Assembly: GCA_016874715.1 (NCBI GenBank)
Contig: VGTK01000003.1
Location: 23,147-87,146, forward strand
Origin: Deltaproteobacteria bacterium
GTDB taxonomy: Bacteria; Desulfobacterota; Binatia; UBA12015
Direction: 5' to 3'
Length of the DNA stretch: 64,000 nucleotides
Below the pieces are notes generated by a model. It ran no database searches. It saw only the letters and a list, made by a program, of their open reading frames with translations, and was not told the DNA's origin. Positions 11,201-20,256 of the stretch are shown here, piece after piece (the first letter of the stretch is position 1; the number at the start of each line of letters is the position of its first letter). The translations under genes and the position numbers were made by a program.

Positions 11201-11390
11201 CGGCGGGCAGACGCTCTGCCTGCTGCTGACGCTGCTCGTGACGCCGGTCGCGTACTCGCTGTTCGACGACCTGGGCCGATCCGTGCGCACGTCGTCCTGG
11301 ATCGCGCGCCTCCGCGCGCTCGCCGGTCGCACGCGCGCGTCGATCGCCGGAGCCGTGCCGGGCGACGGAAACGGCCGGCGCCGCGCCTGA
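8235..11390 (+). CDS. RND-family multidrug/hydrophobe efflux pump (HAE-1 type)
   Basis: 1051 residues, the standard length for inner-membrane AcrB-like pumps, starting at GTG 8235, which overlaps the adaptor stop. It opens with RRPVFATMLVMLFVVLGAMSY (TM1). The proton-relay Asp pair is in GIVIDDAVVVLENIYR (about residue 398, TM4) and the relay Lys in FGIVKKNGILQVDY (TM10). Such pumps expel drugs, detergents or lipophiles using the proton gradient as a trimer with the adaptor and a TolC-like channel. No outer-membrane factor gene lies in this operon, so a channel encoded elsewhere must serve it. Confidence 0.93.
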   Translation: MRLAELCIRRPVFATMLVMLFVVLGAMSYLRLGVDLYPNVDFPIASISTTLKGASVEEVETRVTKPIEEGVNQIQGIDELSSQTKEGLSRVLVQFQLERDGAEAAQDVRDKVAIVMAQLPQDVDPPVVVKFDFDASPIMRIAVSGERDPRELTEIARKRIKEDIETLSGVGSITIIGGEERAVQIYVDTDKLDAYGLSIGQVRRALSAQNIEVPGGRIDQGSRELVLRTMGRLPRVEDFDDLIVGSVGERPVMLRDIATVVNGSEEARSYADLDGHPAVTLEVRKQSGSNAVAVVEHVKQRLKELEEIIPPDIRYQVVKDQSRFIVNSIEEAEFHLLLGAILVALSTMVFMGDLRSTLIAAVAIPTSIVSTFTALWMLGFTINNLTLMGLILSVGIVIDDAVVVLENIYRRIEEKGERPFDAAIAGTREIGLAVMATTLSLVVIFLPIAFMSGRTGRFFNEFGITTAVAILFSMLISFTLTPMLCSRFLVVKKGHKSAKDRAFYRAIDRGYGWALEFSLRHRWVVVVAAIVTVYATVPLFRAVGKDFLPRDDQSEFEITVQTPEGYTLDRSTKAIRELSRRVGALRGVEHTLVTIGDTTGLVGAGEGDVTTGAIYVRMKELEERDFSQFDVMANARRILADYPDLRTSVQAVNLFGGGGQRMSDFEFDLVGPEIERLEDYADAIMAEMRKSPGFVDVDSSLALRKPEIRVNIDRKKAADLGIRVEDVAGTLRTLVGGEPVTKYKEADEQYDVWLRASLPNRDDPDAIYNLAVARPSGELVRLSNLVTLDEARGPAQIDRLSRQRKVTIEANLEDLPLGDAVKRVSEIVRQLDLPQLYEIRWANRAKSLAETGTNFAIAFLLSVLFMYMILAAQFESFLHPITIMLSLPLSIPFALLSLLLLDETLNIYSVLGLFMLFGIVKKNGILQVDYTNTLRAEGMPRDEAILTANHVRLRPILMTTVMLVLGMIPIALGQGPGAASRASMANVIVGGQTLCLLLTLLVTPVAYSLFDDLGRSVRTSSWIARLRALAGRTRASIAGAVPGDGNGRRRA

Positions 11391-11391
11391 A

Positions 11392-12774
11392 TCAGCGGAG
11401 GCCGAACTCCTTGAGCTTCTTGTAGAGCCCGGCGCGGGTGAGCCCGAGGACGCGCGCCGCCTTGAGGACGCTACCGCCCTGCTGCTCGAGAACCTGGGAG
11501 ATGTAGCGCGCCTCGAACGCGTCACGGGCCTCGCGCAGCGACCCGCGGCTGCTGGCGAGCCCGGGGGACGTCGGGCTGCGATCCGGGCTCGCATCCGAGG
11601 CCTCGTCGCCGCCGGTGAGCTTCGGTGACAGGTGCTGGAGGTCGATGCGCTGCCCGGGCGCCCCCAGGGCGACCGCGCGTTGCACCTCGTTCTGCAGCTC
11701 GCGCACGTTGCCCGGCCAGTCGAACGCAACGAGCGCCCGCATCGCCGCATCGGTCACCGGGCCGACGCGCTTGCCCTGTCGGCGCGCCGCCGCCCCGAGG
11801 AAGCTCTCGACCAGCAGCGGAACGTCGCTGCGCCGCTCGCGCAGCGCGGGAATTCGAATCGGGAACGCCGAGATCCGGTAGAAGAGGTCCCCCCGGAACG
11901 TGCCGCGTTCGACCTCCTGCAGGAGGTCGCGGTTGGTCGCCGCGACGAGACGGAAGCCGACCTTGCGCGGGCGGATCTCGCCGATGCGCGTCACCTCCCC
12001 TTCCTGCAGCACGCGCAACACCTTCGGCTGCATCGAGAGCGGCATCTCGCCCATCTCGTCGAGGAACACGGTGCCGCCCTGCGCCGCCTCGAAGAGGCCC
12101 TCGTGGTCGGCCGTGGCCCCCGTGAAGGAGCCGCGGCGATGGCCGAAGAGCTCGCTCTCGAGGAGGTTCTCCGGCACGGCCGCGCAGTTGACCGGCAGGA
12201 ACGGCCCCTTCGCGCTGCGGCTCGCCTGGTGGATCGCGCGCGCGACCAGCTCCTTGCCCGTACCCGTCTCGCCCTCGATCAGCGTCGGCAGCGGCGACGC
12301 CGCCGCCTTCTCGATGAGGTGGAAGAGCTGCTCCATCTCGGGGCTGGAGCCGAGCAGCACGCTGGTGGACGGACCGCGCGAGGCGCCGGCCGAGCCGTCG
12401 GAGACGCGCGTCGAATCCTCGGGCGGCTGCTCGGCGTCGATCTCCGGCGAGGGATCGCCGACGAAGCGGATGCGCGTCGCCCCGACGAGGATCTCGTCGC
12501 CCGTGCGGAGGCGCGCCGGTGCGAGGATGCGTGAGCCGTTGAGCAAGGTGCCGTTCGCGCTGCCCAGATCGCTCACCAGGTAGCCGTCCTCGTCGGCGCG
12601 GATGATCGTCTGGCGGCGCGACGCGGCGGGGTCGTCGAGCGCGACGTCGTTGGTCGGACCACGACCGATGGTCGCCACGCCCCCGAGCTCGACCTCGAAC
12701 GGTTGCGCGCCCCCGAGCTCGACCTCGAACGGTTGCGCGCCCGCGCGCTCGATGATGAGTTTTGCCCGCTCCAC
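11392..12774 (-). CDS. FHA-domain sigma54-dependent transcriptional activator
   Basis: 460 residues. N-terminal FHA domain at about 20-105 with GR (37-38) and NG (74-75) but Gln55 in place of the His of the SRxH motif. The AAA+ sigma54-interaction domain spans about 145-375, with Walker A GETGTGKE (168-175), the sigma54 loop as GSFTGA (215-220, usually GAFTGA) and Walker B FLDEMGEMP. A Fis-type HTH lies at the C-terminus (LKAARVLGLTRAGLYKKL). FHA-type activators bind phospho-Thr partners of Ser/Thr kinases and are common in myxobacteria-like genomes. Residues 13-32 are an exact tandem duplication of ten residues (AQPFEVELGG twice). Convergent with the RND gene, one base apart. Confidence 0.9.
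   Translation of the reverse strand: MERAKLIIERAGAQPFEVELGGAQPFEVELGGVATIGRGPTNDVALDDPAASRRQTIIRADEDGYLVSDLGSANGTLLNGSRILAPARLRTGDEILVGATRIRFVGDPSPEIDAEQPPEDSTRVSDGSAGASRGPSTSVLLGSSPEMEQLFHLIEKAAASPLPTLIEGETGTGKELVARAIHQASRSAKGPFLPVNCAAVPENLLESELFGHRRGSFTGATADHEGLFEAAQGGTVFLDEMGEMPLSMQPKVLRVLQEGEVTRIGEIRPRKVGFRLVAATNRDLLQEVERGTFRGDLFYRISAFPIRIPALRERRSDVPLLVESFLGAAARRQGKRVGPVTDAAMRALVAFDWPGNVRELQNEVQRAVALGAPGQRIDLQHLSPKLTGGDEASDASPDRSPTSPGLASSRGSLREARDAFEARYISQVLEQQGGSVLKAARVLGLTRAGLYKKLKEFGLR
12681..12740. repeat. Perfect 30-bp tandem duplication inside the FHA activator gene
   Basis: Positions 12681-12710 and 12711-12740 are identical and keep the frame, duplicating ten residues at the first beta strand of the FHA domain. 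The exact identity suggests a recent slippage event. Confidence 0.9.
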
Positions 12775-12865
12775 GTCCCTGGGGCAGGGCCTCCCCCGCG
12801 GGCGCCGAGTCTAGTCCGAACGCCCGGGGCGGTTCAACGCGAACGGTCGATCCGCGGGCGATCCG

Positions 12866-14035
12866 TCAGCGGCCGAGGGCGGCCGGGTTCTCGATGTCGC
12901 TCGGCGCGCATTCCGGCGGGGCGCTCACCGGGTTGCAGCGTGCGGGCATCCCACCCGGAATCTCGACGAAGTACCCCGTCCCGAAGGCCCGATCCGGCAC
13001 CGGGTAGTCGGTGCTGACGAACTGGGCGCCGCTGGCGAGAGCCGCGTCCCGCTTGGTCGTGTCGCCGCTGCGCGCTTCGAGCGTGTCCCCGTCGGCGCGG
13101 GTGCGCACGATCAGCCCCAGCGACACCAGCTCCCGGATGCGCGCGCCGTCGCCGAGCGGATCGTTCAGCTTGACGAACGCGGCCTCGTCCTCGCCGGGCT
13201 CGGCGCTGGTGAAGAGCACACGCCCGCGCAGCGACGGGTGCCCGGCCGTGTAGGCGGCTTTCTTCTCGCCGCCGTTGTCGAGCGCGAACAGCACCTTGCC
13301 GCGGGACTCGCCGAGCGTCGGCCAGCCGTCCTCGAGCACCGCCTGCGCGAGGGTGTCGCGGCGGCCGCGCACGTCGTCGGGCGTGATCATTCGTTCCGGG
13401 GAGAAGACCGAGCGGATCTCGGCGTCGAGGCCGTCGAGCTGCGCGGCATCGATCGGCAGAGGCGTCACGAAGCCCAGGTTGACCGGGTCGGGGATCGGAT
13501 CGTCCTTCGCCTCGATCAGGATCATCAGCGGCGCGTGCCCGGGGTTCGCGTCCGACCAGCGGCGGACGTTCGTCAGGCACTCGACCAGCCTGACGCAGGT
13601 GGTCTCGAAGTCGATGTCCTGCACGTGCAGGACCTTGAGCCCCGGCTGATCGAGCTGGGGCACGCCCGACGCGCCGTCGCCCGTCGCGGCGCGCTGGCCG
13701 GCTCGGTTCGCGTAGAGGCCGCCGTCCGGGTCGGCGAACACGTCGAGCTCGATCTGGCGGATACCCTGCATCGCGAACTGCTCCTCGAGCGGCGGGTGGG
13801 TGTACTCGAAGGACTTCGCGAGCGGCTCGCTGAACGCGAGCAGCAGCGAGAACAGGGCTGGCTGCGGCTCGATGTGGTAGCTGTTGTGGCTGCCAAGCAC
13901 CTGCATCTGGTTCAGCCGGAGGTCGCGGTCGCGCGGGTACGCGCCACCGCCCGACGAGGCGGAGTCCCCGCAGCTGACGGCGAGCGAGCAGGTCGAGGCA
14001 AGGAGCAGGAGCTTCGGGACACGCGACGTCATCAT
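12866..14035 (-). CDS. Ca2+-dependent phosphoinositide-specific phospholipase C-like lipoprotein (PI-PLC-C1 type)
   Basis: 389 residues. A signal peptide with lipobox (LAVSC, Cys about 22) and Ser/Gly linker predicts an envelope lipoprotein. TIM-barrel PLC motifs are GSHNSYH (first catalytic His), QIELDVFADPDGG (metal-binding Glu/Asp), ILIEAKDD (second acidic pair) and KVLFALDNGG. This matches the bacterial Ca-dependent PI-PLC family, whose natural substrates are largely unknown. Start is either of two adjacent ATG codons (14035 or 14032). Monocistronic, divergent from the MacA-type gene. Confidence 0.82.
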   Translation of the reverse strand: MMTSRVPKLLLLASTCSLAVSCGDSASSGGGAYPRDRDLRLNQMQVLGSHNSYHIEPQPALFSLLLAFSEPLAKSFEYTHPPLEEQFAMQGIRQIELDVFADPDGGLYANRAGQRAATGDGASGVPQLDQPGLKVLHVQDIDFETTCVRLVECLTNVRRWSDANPGHAPLMILIEAKDDPIPDPVNLGFVTPLPIDAAQLDGLDAEIRSVFSPERMITPDDVRGRRDTLAQAVLEDGWPTLGESRGKVLFALDNGGEKKAAYTAGHPSLRGRVLFTSAEPGEDEAAFVKLNDPLGDGARIRELVSLGLIVRTRADGDTLEARSGDTTKRDAALASGAQFVSTDYPVPDRAFGTGYFVEIPGGMPARCNPVSAPPECAPSDIENPAALGR

Positions 14036-14199
14036 CTCGTCACGGGACTAGCGGCGGTCCCCGGCGCGGGTCAAGCGAGCTTCGTCGAAGTCCTTGAATG
14101 TGCGACGGATTCGGAGCCGTGCTAGCTTCGTCGAGTCGAGGCGGCCGCGCCGGTCGGATTGTCGGCCAGTACCGCCGCCCGCATACCCCGCACGGATCC

Positions 14200-15444
14200 A
14201 TGTCCCGACGTCGTTTCTGGCTCGCCGTCACGGTCGCGCTGGCGCTGGTCGCCGCCGTCGGCACCTGGTGGCTCGGTGGTGGCGAGCCGCCGCGCACCTA
14301 CGTGACCGCGCCGGTCGAGCGGGGCCCGATCGTCGCGACCGTCACGGCAACCGGCACGGTGAACCCGGTCAAGTCCGTCACGGTCGGTACGTACGTGTCC
14401 GGCCCGATCCAGGACATCTTCGTCGACTACAACTCCCCCGTCCGCAAGGGCCAGGTGATCGCCAAGATCGACCCACGGACGTACCAGGGAAAGGCGGACA
14501 GGGCGCGGGCCGAGCTCTCCACCGCGGCGGCGGGAGTGGAGAAGGCGCGCGCCGACGCGAAGCTCCGCCGCCTGCAGGAGGGGCGCCAGGAGACGCTCGC
14601 GAAGACACGGGTGGTGTCGCGCGACGAGCTCGAGGTCTCGCGCTCGACCGCCGAGCAGGCCGAGGCGCAGCTCAAGCTGGCACTCGCCGCGGTCGAACAG
14701 GCGCAAGCGTCGCTCCGCGAGGCGGAGGTGAGCCTCGGCTACACCGACATCGTTTCGCCGGTCGACGGCATCGTCGTGTCGCGCGACGTCCAGGTCGGGC
14801 AGACGGTCGCCGCGAGCTTCCAGACCCCGACCCTCTTCGTGATCGCCGAGAACCTGAAGAAGATGCAGGTCAATGCCTTCGTCAGCGAGGCCGACATCGG
14901 CCGCGTGGACGAGGGGCAGCGCGCGACCTTCTCGGTCGATGCCTACCCCGGCCGCGCCTTCCCGGCGACGGTTCAACAGGTACGCAACGCGCCGCAGTCG
15001 GTGGAGAACGTCGTCACCTACGACGTGGTGCTCGAGTTCGACAACGAGGAGCTGCTGCTGAAGCCGGGAATGACGGCCAACGTGAGCATCGTCACCGCGG
15101 AGGAGCGCGACACACTCAAGGTTCCGACCGCGGCACTGCGCTTCGAGCCGCCGGCCGTGGGCGGAGCCGGCGAGATCCCGAGCGTGACCGCAGCCGCGTC
15201 GCGGCCGGCTACCCGTGCGCAAGCCGGCGCGGCGGCCGGCGACACGGTGTGGGTGCTGTCGGGCAGCGACCCGGAGCGTGTCTCGGTCACGCCCGGCCTG
15301 TCGGACGAGACCATGACCGCCGTCTCGAGCACCGAGCTGCAGGCGGGCGACCGTGTGGTCACGCGCGTCTCGTCGGAGCCGAAGGCCGAGAGCTGGTCGC
15401 TGTTCCCGCGGTCGAGCGGCGGCGGGAGCCGCCCACGGCGTTGA
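14200..15444 (+). CDS. macA: MacA-type periplasmic adaptor of an ABC exporter
   Basis: 414 residues. The N-terminal membrane anchor is LAVTVALALVAAVGTWWL. Lipoyl halves (SGPIQDIFVDYNSPVRKGQVI and YTDIVSPVDGIVVSRDVQVGQTV) flank a long coiled-coil hairpin rich in Ala/Glu/Arg (about residues 95-170). A beta-barrel domain follows, and the C-terminus extends with an Ala-rich linker. It pairs with the two downstream genes as a MacA-MacB exporter. ATG 14200 was chosen because it directly precedes the membrane anchor. The stop overlaps the next gene's TTG start. Confidence 0.88.
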   Translation: MSRRRFWLAVTVALALVAAVGTWWLGGGEPPRTYVTAPVERGPIVATVTATGTVNPVKSVTVGTYVSGPIQDIFVDYNSPVRKGQVIAKIDPRTYQGKADRARAELSTAAAGVEKARADAKLRRLQEGRQETLAKTRVVSRDELEVSRSTAEQAEAQLKLALAAVEQAQASLREAEVSLGYTDIVSPVDGIVVSRDVQVGQTVAASFQTPTLFVIAENLKKMQVNAFVSEADIGRVDEGQRATFSVDAYPGRAFPATVQQVRNAPQSVENVVTYDVVLEFDNEELLLKPGMTANVSIVTAEERDTLKVPTAALRFEPPAVGGAGEIPSVTAAASRPATRAQAGAAAGDTVWVLSGSDPERVSVTPGLSDETMTAVSSTELQAGDRVVTRVSSEPKAESWSLFPRSSGGGSRPRR

Positions 15445-16144
15445 GGACCGCGGTCATCGCGACCCGTGGCCTCACCCGGGTCTACCAGGCGGGCGACGTC
15501 GCGGTGCACGCGCTGCGCGGCGTCGACCTGCGCATCGAGGCCGGCGAGTACGTGGCCGTGATGGGACCGTCGGGCTGCGGGAAGTCGACGCTCATGAACA
15601 CGCTCGGCTGCCTCGACCGCCCTACGGAAGGCGTCTACGAGCTGCTCGGCCGCGACGTCTCGCGCCTCACGCGCGACGAGCTGGCGACGGTGCGCAACGA
15701 GACCCTGGGCTTCGTCTTCCAGGATTTCAACCTCCTGCCGCGCACCAGCGCGATCGAGAACGTCGAGCTGCCGCTGCTCTACTCGGCGGTGCCGCCCGCC
15801 GAGCAGCGGTCGCGCGCCCGGACGGCGCTGGCGCGCGTCGGGCTCGCCGGACGCGAGGCGAGCACGCCGACCCAGCTCTCGGGTGGACAGCAGCAGCGCG
15901 TGGCGATCGCGCGCGCGCTCGTCACGGCCCCGGCGCTGCTGCTCGCCGACGAGCCCACCGGCAACCTCGACTCCCAGACCAGCGTCGAGATCCTCGCCCT
16001 GCTGCGCGAGCAGCACGCACACGGGCTCACGATCGTCATCGTGACGCACGACGACGAGGTCGGCGCGGAGGCGGAGCGCCTGCTGCTGATGCGCGACGGG
16101 CGTGTCGTCGAGGACCGCCGGCAGCGCGCCCGACGGACGTCCGC

Positions 16145-16148
<4 letters not shown>
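15441..16148 (+). CDS. ABC transporter ATP-binding protein (MacB/LolD-type)
   Basis: 235 residues. Walker A is GPSGCGKST, the Q-loop is FVFQDFNLLP, the signature is LSGGQQQR and Walker B is LLLADEPTGNLD, with the H-loop in VTHD. The DEPTGNLD form and length are typical of the MacB/LolD/FtsE subfamily. TTG 15441 overlaps the adaptor stop (TTGA), fitting the 4-base coupling seen throughout this window. In MacB of E. coli this domain is fused to the permease; here it is a separate chain. Confidence 0.9.
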
Positions 16149-17377
<1,229 letters not shown>

Positions 17378-17420
17378 ACCCATGATGCGCCAAACGACTC
17401 CGCGCCCCAAAGTCCCCCGC

Positions 17421-17674
17421 CGACCGACGGGAGCGCGGGAAGTGGACTCCCACGCGGCCCGCCGCATCGAGCGCGGCGGCGCGTGCCCCCTCGCTGCGAC
17501 AACGAGCGCCGCGACAACCTCCGCGACAACCTCCGCGACAACCTCCGCGACAACCTCCGCGACAACCTCCGCGACAACCTCCGCGCGCCCAGCGCGCGGC
17601 CGACCAACGGGAGCGCGGGGAGTGGGGCCCCGCGCGGCTCCGCCGCGTGGGGCGAGGGGGCGCGTGCCCCCTCG
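17421..17674. repeat. Intergenic repeat pair flanking a 12-bp tandem array
   Basis: Two related copies of about 73 bp (17421-17493 and 17601-17674) each begin with CGACC-ACGGGAGCGCGGG and end with GCGTGCCCCCTCG. Between them lies a 12-bp tandem array. The second copy ends in a strong GC hairpin (arms CGAGGGGGC and GCCCCCTCG around GCGT). Related hairpins recur after other genes in the window. Confidence 0.75.
17509..17580. repeat. Six perfect 12-bp tandem repeats (CCGCGACAACCT)
   Basis: Six uninterrupted identical 12-mers, with partial units on both sides, in the spacer between the MacB permease and the ABC-F gene. The period is a multiple of three, and the frame leading into ABC-F stays open through it (it would read Asp-Asn-Leu-Arg repeats). 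No family homology supports translation here. Confidence 0.95.
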
Positions 17675-17680
17675 AATCAA

Positions 17681-19666
17681 TTGATCTCCCTGGACGGCAT
17701 CGCGAGGAGCTACTCGGGGCGCGCCCTGTTCGACGGCGTGTCGCTGCGCCTCGTCCCGGGCGACCGGGCCGGGATCGTGGGGCCGAACGGCGCGGGCAAG
17801 TCCACCCTGCTGGCGATCCTCACCGGCGCCGAGCCGGCCGACCACGGCGTCGTCAGCCGGGCGCGCGGGCTCACGCTCGGGCACCTGCCGCAGGAGATCC
17901 TCGCGGCACCCGACGCGACCGTGATCGGGACCGCGCTGCGTCCGGGCGAGCACTTGACCGCGCTCCAGACCGAGCTCCGCGAGCTGCCCGACGCGCTCGA
18001 GCACGCGACCGAACGCGCCGAGCAGGAGCGCCTCGCCGAGCGGCTCGCGGAGGTCCATGCAGAGTACGACCGCCTCGGCGGCAACCACCGCGAGGTGCGT
18101 GCGCGGCGCATCCTCGCCGGGCTGGGCTTCCGGCCGGGAGACGAGGAGCGCCCGCTGCGCACGTTCTCGGGCGGCTACGTCATGCGCGCCGAGCTCGCAC
18201 GCCTCCTGATCGACCTGCCCGACGTCCTGCTGCTCGACGAGCCCACCAACCATCTCGATCTCGAGTCGGTGCTGTGGCTGCAGGAGTTCCTCGGCGCGTA
18301 TCGGGGCACGCTGGTGCTCATCTCGCACGACCGCGCGTTCCTGTCCGCGACGACCACGTCGATCGTCGAGGTCGAGGGTGGCAACGTCACCCGCTACGCC
18401 GGCAACTACGAGTCGTACGTGCGCGAGCGCGCGGAGCGCCGCGCGCAGGTCGAGGCCGCGGCGAAGAACCAGGAGCGCCGCATCCAGTCGACCGAGCGCT
18501 TCATCGAGCGCTTCCGCTCCAAGGCGACCAAGGCCCGGCAGGTGCAGAGCAGGATCAAGGCCCTCGAGAAGGAGGAGCGCATCACGGTCGCCAAGGAAGG
18601 GCCGCGGGTGCGCTTCCGCTTCCCGCAGCCGGAGCGGACCTCGGAGCTGGCGCTCGAGCTGTCCTCGGTCGCGAAGGCGTACGGCGAGCTGGCGGTCTAC
18701 ACCGCGCTCGATTTCCAGCTGCGGCGCGGCGAGAAGACGGTGCTCGTCGGGCCCAACGGCGCCGGCAAGTCCACGCTGCTGAAGCTCCTCGCGGGAGCGC
18801 TCGACCCCGACGCCGGCGAGCGCAAGCTCGGGCTCCGTGTCTCGACCGGCTACTACACGCAGCACCGTCAGGACATGCTCGACCTCGAGCGCACCGTGCT
18901 CGAGAACGCCATGGGCGCCGCGATCGAGCAGGGCGAGACCTTCGTCCGCACGATGCTCGGTGCGTTCCTCTTCCACGGCGACGACGTCAAGAAACGGGCA
19001 TCGGTGCTGAGCGGCGGCGAGAAGAGCCGGCTCGCGCTCGCGATGATGCTGCTCGACCCGCCGACGGTGCTGCTGATGGACGAGCCGACGATCCACCTCG
19101 ACATGGCGTCGGTCGACGCGCTGATCGCGGCGCTGAACGAGTTCGAGGGCGCGCTCTGCTTCGTGAGCCACGACGTGCACTTCATCCGCCGCGTCGCGAG
19201 GAAGGTGGTTCGCGTCGAGGCGGGCGTCGCGACCGAGTACCCGGGCGACTGGGCGTACTACTGCTGGAAGCGCGGCGCTGCGTCCGCGCACCCGGCAGCG
19301 GCCGACGCGAGCTCGCAAGACGTCACGGCCGCTGCCGCACCGGCCACGGACCTCGAGCGCTCGGCGCGTGGCTTGCGGGCGGAGCGACGGCGCGTGGCCG
19401 AGGCCCGTCAAGCACTCGCCAAGCGCACGCGTGGCCTGCGCGAGGAGATCGCGACGCTCGAGGGGGCGATCGAGGAGCTCGAGCGTGAGAAGGCGGGGCT
19501 CGCGGGAGATCTGGCCGACCCGGAGACCTACAAGCGCCCCGGGTCGGAGGTCGCGGACCTGCAGCGCCGCTACGCCGAGGTCGACAAGGCGCTCGCCGAG
19601 CACACCGACCGCTGGATGGAGGCCCAGGAGCGGCTCGAGGGAGAGCTCGCAGCGGACGACGACTGA
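17681..19666 (+). CDS. ABC-F family ATPase
   Basis: 661 residues, soluble, two ABC domains. NBD1 has Walker A GPNGAGKST, signature FSGGYVMRAEL and Walker B LLLDEPTNHLD. NBD2 has GPNGAGKST, LSGGEKSRLAL and LLMDEPTIHLD, where Ile replaces the usual Asn. An inter-domain linker rich in Arg/Lys/Glu (about 245-300) and a C-terminal charged coiled coil (about 560-660) follow the Uup/YheS plan. ABC-F proteins act on the ribosome (translation factor or antibiotic protection). I chose TTG 17681 because homologs start with this strand (ISLDGI) just before NBD1. No clear ribosome site precedes it, and an ATG at 17483 would translate the 12-bp repeats. Confidence 0.85.
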   Translation: MISLDGIARSYSGRALFDGVSLRLVPGDRAGIVGPNGAGKSTLLAILTGAEPADHGVVSRARGLTLGHLPQEILAAPDATVIGTALRPGEHLTALQTELRELPDALEHATERAEQERLAERLAEVHAEYDRLGGNHREVRARRILAGLGFRPGDEERPLRTFSGGYVMRAELARLLIDLPDVLLLDEPTNHLDLESVLWLQEFLGAYRGTLVLISHDRAFLSATTTSIVEVEGGNVTRYAGNYESYVRERAERRAQVEAAAKNQERRIQSTERFIERFRSKATKARQVQSRIKALEKEERITVAKEGPRVRFRFPQPERTSELALELSSVAKAYGELAVYTALDFQLRRGEKTVLVGPNGAGKSTLLKLLAGALDPDAGERKLGLRVSTGYYTQHRQDMLDLERTVLENAMGAAIEQGETFVRTMLGAFLFHGDDVKKRASVLSGGEKSRLALAMMLLDPPTVLLMDEPTIHLDMASVDALIAALNEFEGALCFVSHDVHFIRRVARKVVRVEAGVATEYPGDWAYYCWKRGAASAHPAAADASSQDVTAAAAPATDLERSARGLRAERRRVAEARQALAKRTRGLREEIATLEGAIEELEREKAGLAGDLADPETYKRPGSEVADLQRRYAEVDKALAEHTDRWMEAQERLEGELAADDD

Positions 19667-19763
19667 CGTCCTCACCGGCTTCGCGGACCACGAGGGATGA
19701 ACCCGCAGGGCGTGTTCATCTGACGTCCCCGGCTTCGCCGACCACGCGGGTGGGTCCGGCAGG
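19664..19763. repeat. Two tandem copies of a dispersed intergenic repeat
   Basis: The first copy (19664-19721) starts at the ABC-F stop codon. A shorter second copy (about 19721-19763) follows. Core text is CGGCTTCGCCGACCACG. The first copy matches the reverse complement of 59101-59159 over 58 bases with about four mismatches. Confidence 0.8.
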
Positions 19764-19948
19764 ACGCTCGATCGGCCGTCGAGGTCCGCTCTACCGACCG
19801 CCGCAGAGCGCACCGCCCAGCGAGCCTCGTTCGCCGGCGACGCCGGAGCCCCTTCCACGCGCGTACAATCGGGGATGCGACGAAGGGGGTTGCGTTGACT
19901 CGCTCGTCGTGGGAAATCTCTCGCCCAGTCGAGAACGGATCAACACCG

Positions 19949-20128
19949 ATGCGGACCCGAAACCACAACACGACCACGCCGACCACGAGCTGGTGCCATC
20001 AGGCGCAGCGCGCGGTCGTCGTCGTCCGCCCGGCGTCGGGCCAGGTCCCGGTGGTGCTCATGGACTCGATTACCAGCATCGCCGCGGCCAAGCCGGCGCC
20101 CAGCGGCCAGGATCGAGGAGTTCCGTGA
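19949..20128 (+). CDS. Putative leader peptide with Thr cluster and Val run
   Basis: 59 residues from ATG 19949 (a TTG at 19895 would give 77). The peptide starts MRTRNHNTTTPTTSW and then reads QRAVVVVRPASGQVPVVLM. A Val run after a polar Thr-rich start resembles the E. coli ilvB leader IvbL. The ORF ends 24 bases before a strong intrinsic terminator, and its 3' part contains a 12-base segment fully complementary to the 5' arm of that terminator. This is the layout of ribosome-mediated attenuation. The ribosome site is weak. The gene downstream is an HTH protein, not an amino-acid enzyme. Confidence 0.45.
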   Translation: MRTRNHNTTTPTTSWCHQAQRAVVVVRPASGQVPVVLMDSITSIAAAKPAPSGQDRGVP

Positions 20129-20189
20129 GGAAGTGAGTCACGACCCCCCGTGAAAAGGCCGCTGGGCGAAAAGCTCAGCGGCCTTTTTT
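20097..20189 (+). promoter_or_regulatory. Predicted antiterminator/terminator switch (attenuator)
   Basis: Segment 20097-20108 (CGCCCAGCGGCC) is the exact reverse complement of 20157-20168 (12 base pairs). Segment 20157-20167 can instead pair with 20173-20183 to form the terminator, whose stem contains one G-U pair. The two structures exclude each other. The upstream segment lies inside the leader ORF, so a ribosome stalled earlier would leave it free. Confidence 0.5.
20153..20189 (+). terminator. Strong Rho-independent terminator
   Basis: AAAA, then stem arm GGCCGCTGGGC (20157-20167), a short A-rich loop, the arm GCTCAGCGGCC (20173-20183) and six T (20184-20189). It is one of very few U-tailed terminators in this window. 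Confidence 0.9.
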
Positions 20190-20256
20190 CGTTCTGGGTC
20201 CGAACACGGGTCCGCAGCGCGCACCGCGCGCCGAGCGGCGGAAAGGAGCGACGAAA

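Noticed and set aside
8478..11750. Very long open frame on the strand opposite the RND pump gene
   Set aside because: It is the mirror of a well-supported RND gene; the composition is Arg/Asp/His-rich with no domain, a common effect of high-GC codon use.
17496..17584. CRISPR-like array
   Set aside because: The unit is 12 bp with no spacers and no cas genes; it is a simple tandem repeat.
17483..17680. N-terminal extension of ABC-F translated from ATG 17483 with Asp-Asn-Leu-Arg repeats
   Set aside because: Family members begin just before NBD1; the upstream part is intergenic repeat sequence. Not excluded, only unlikely.
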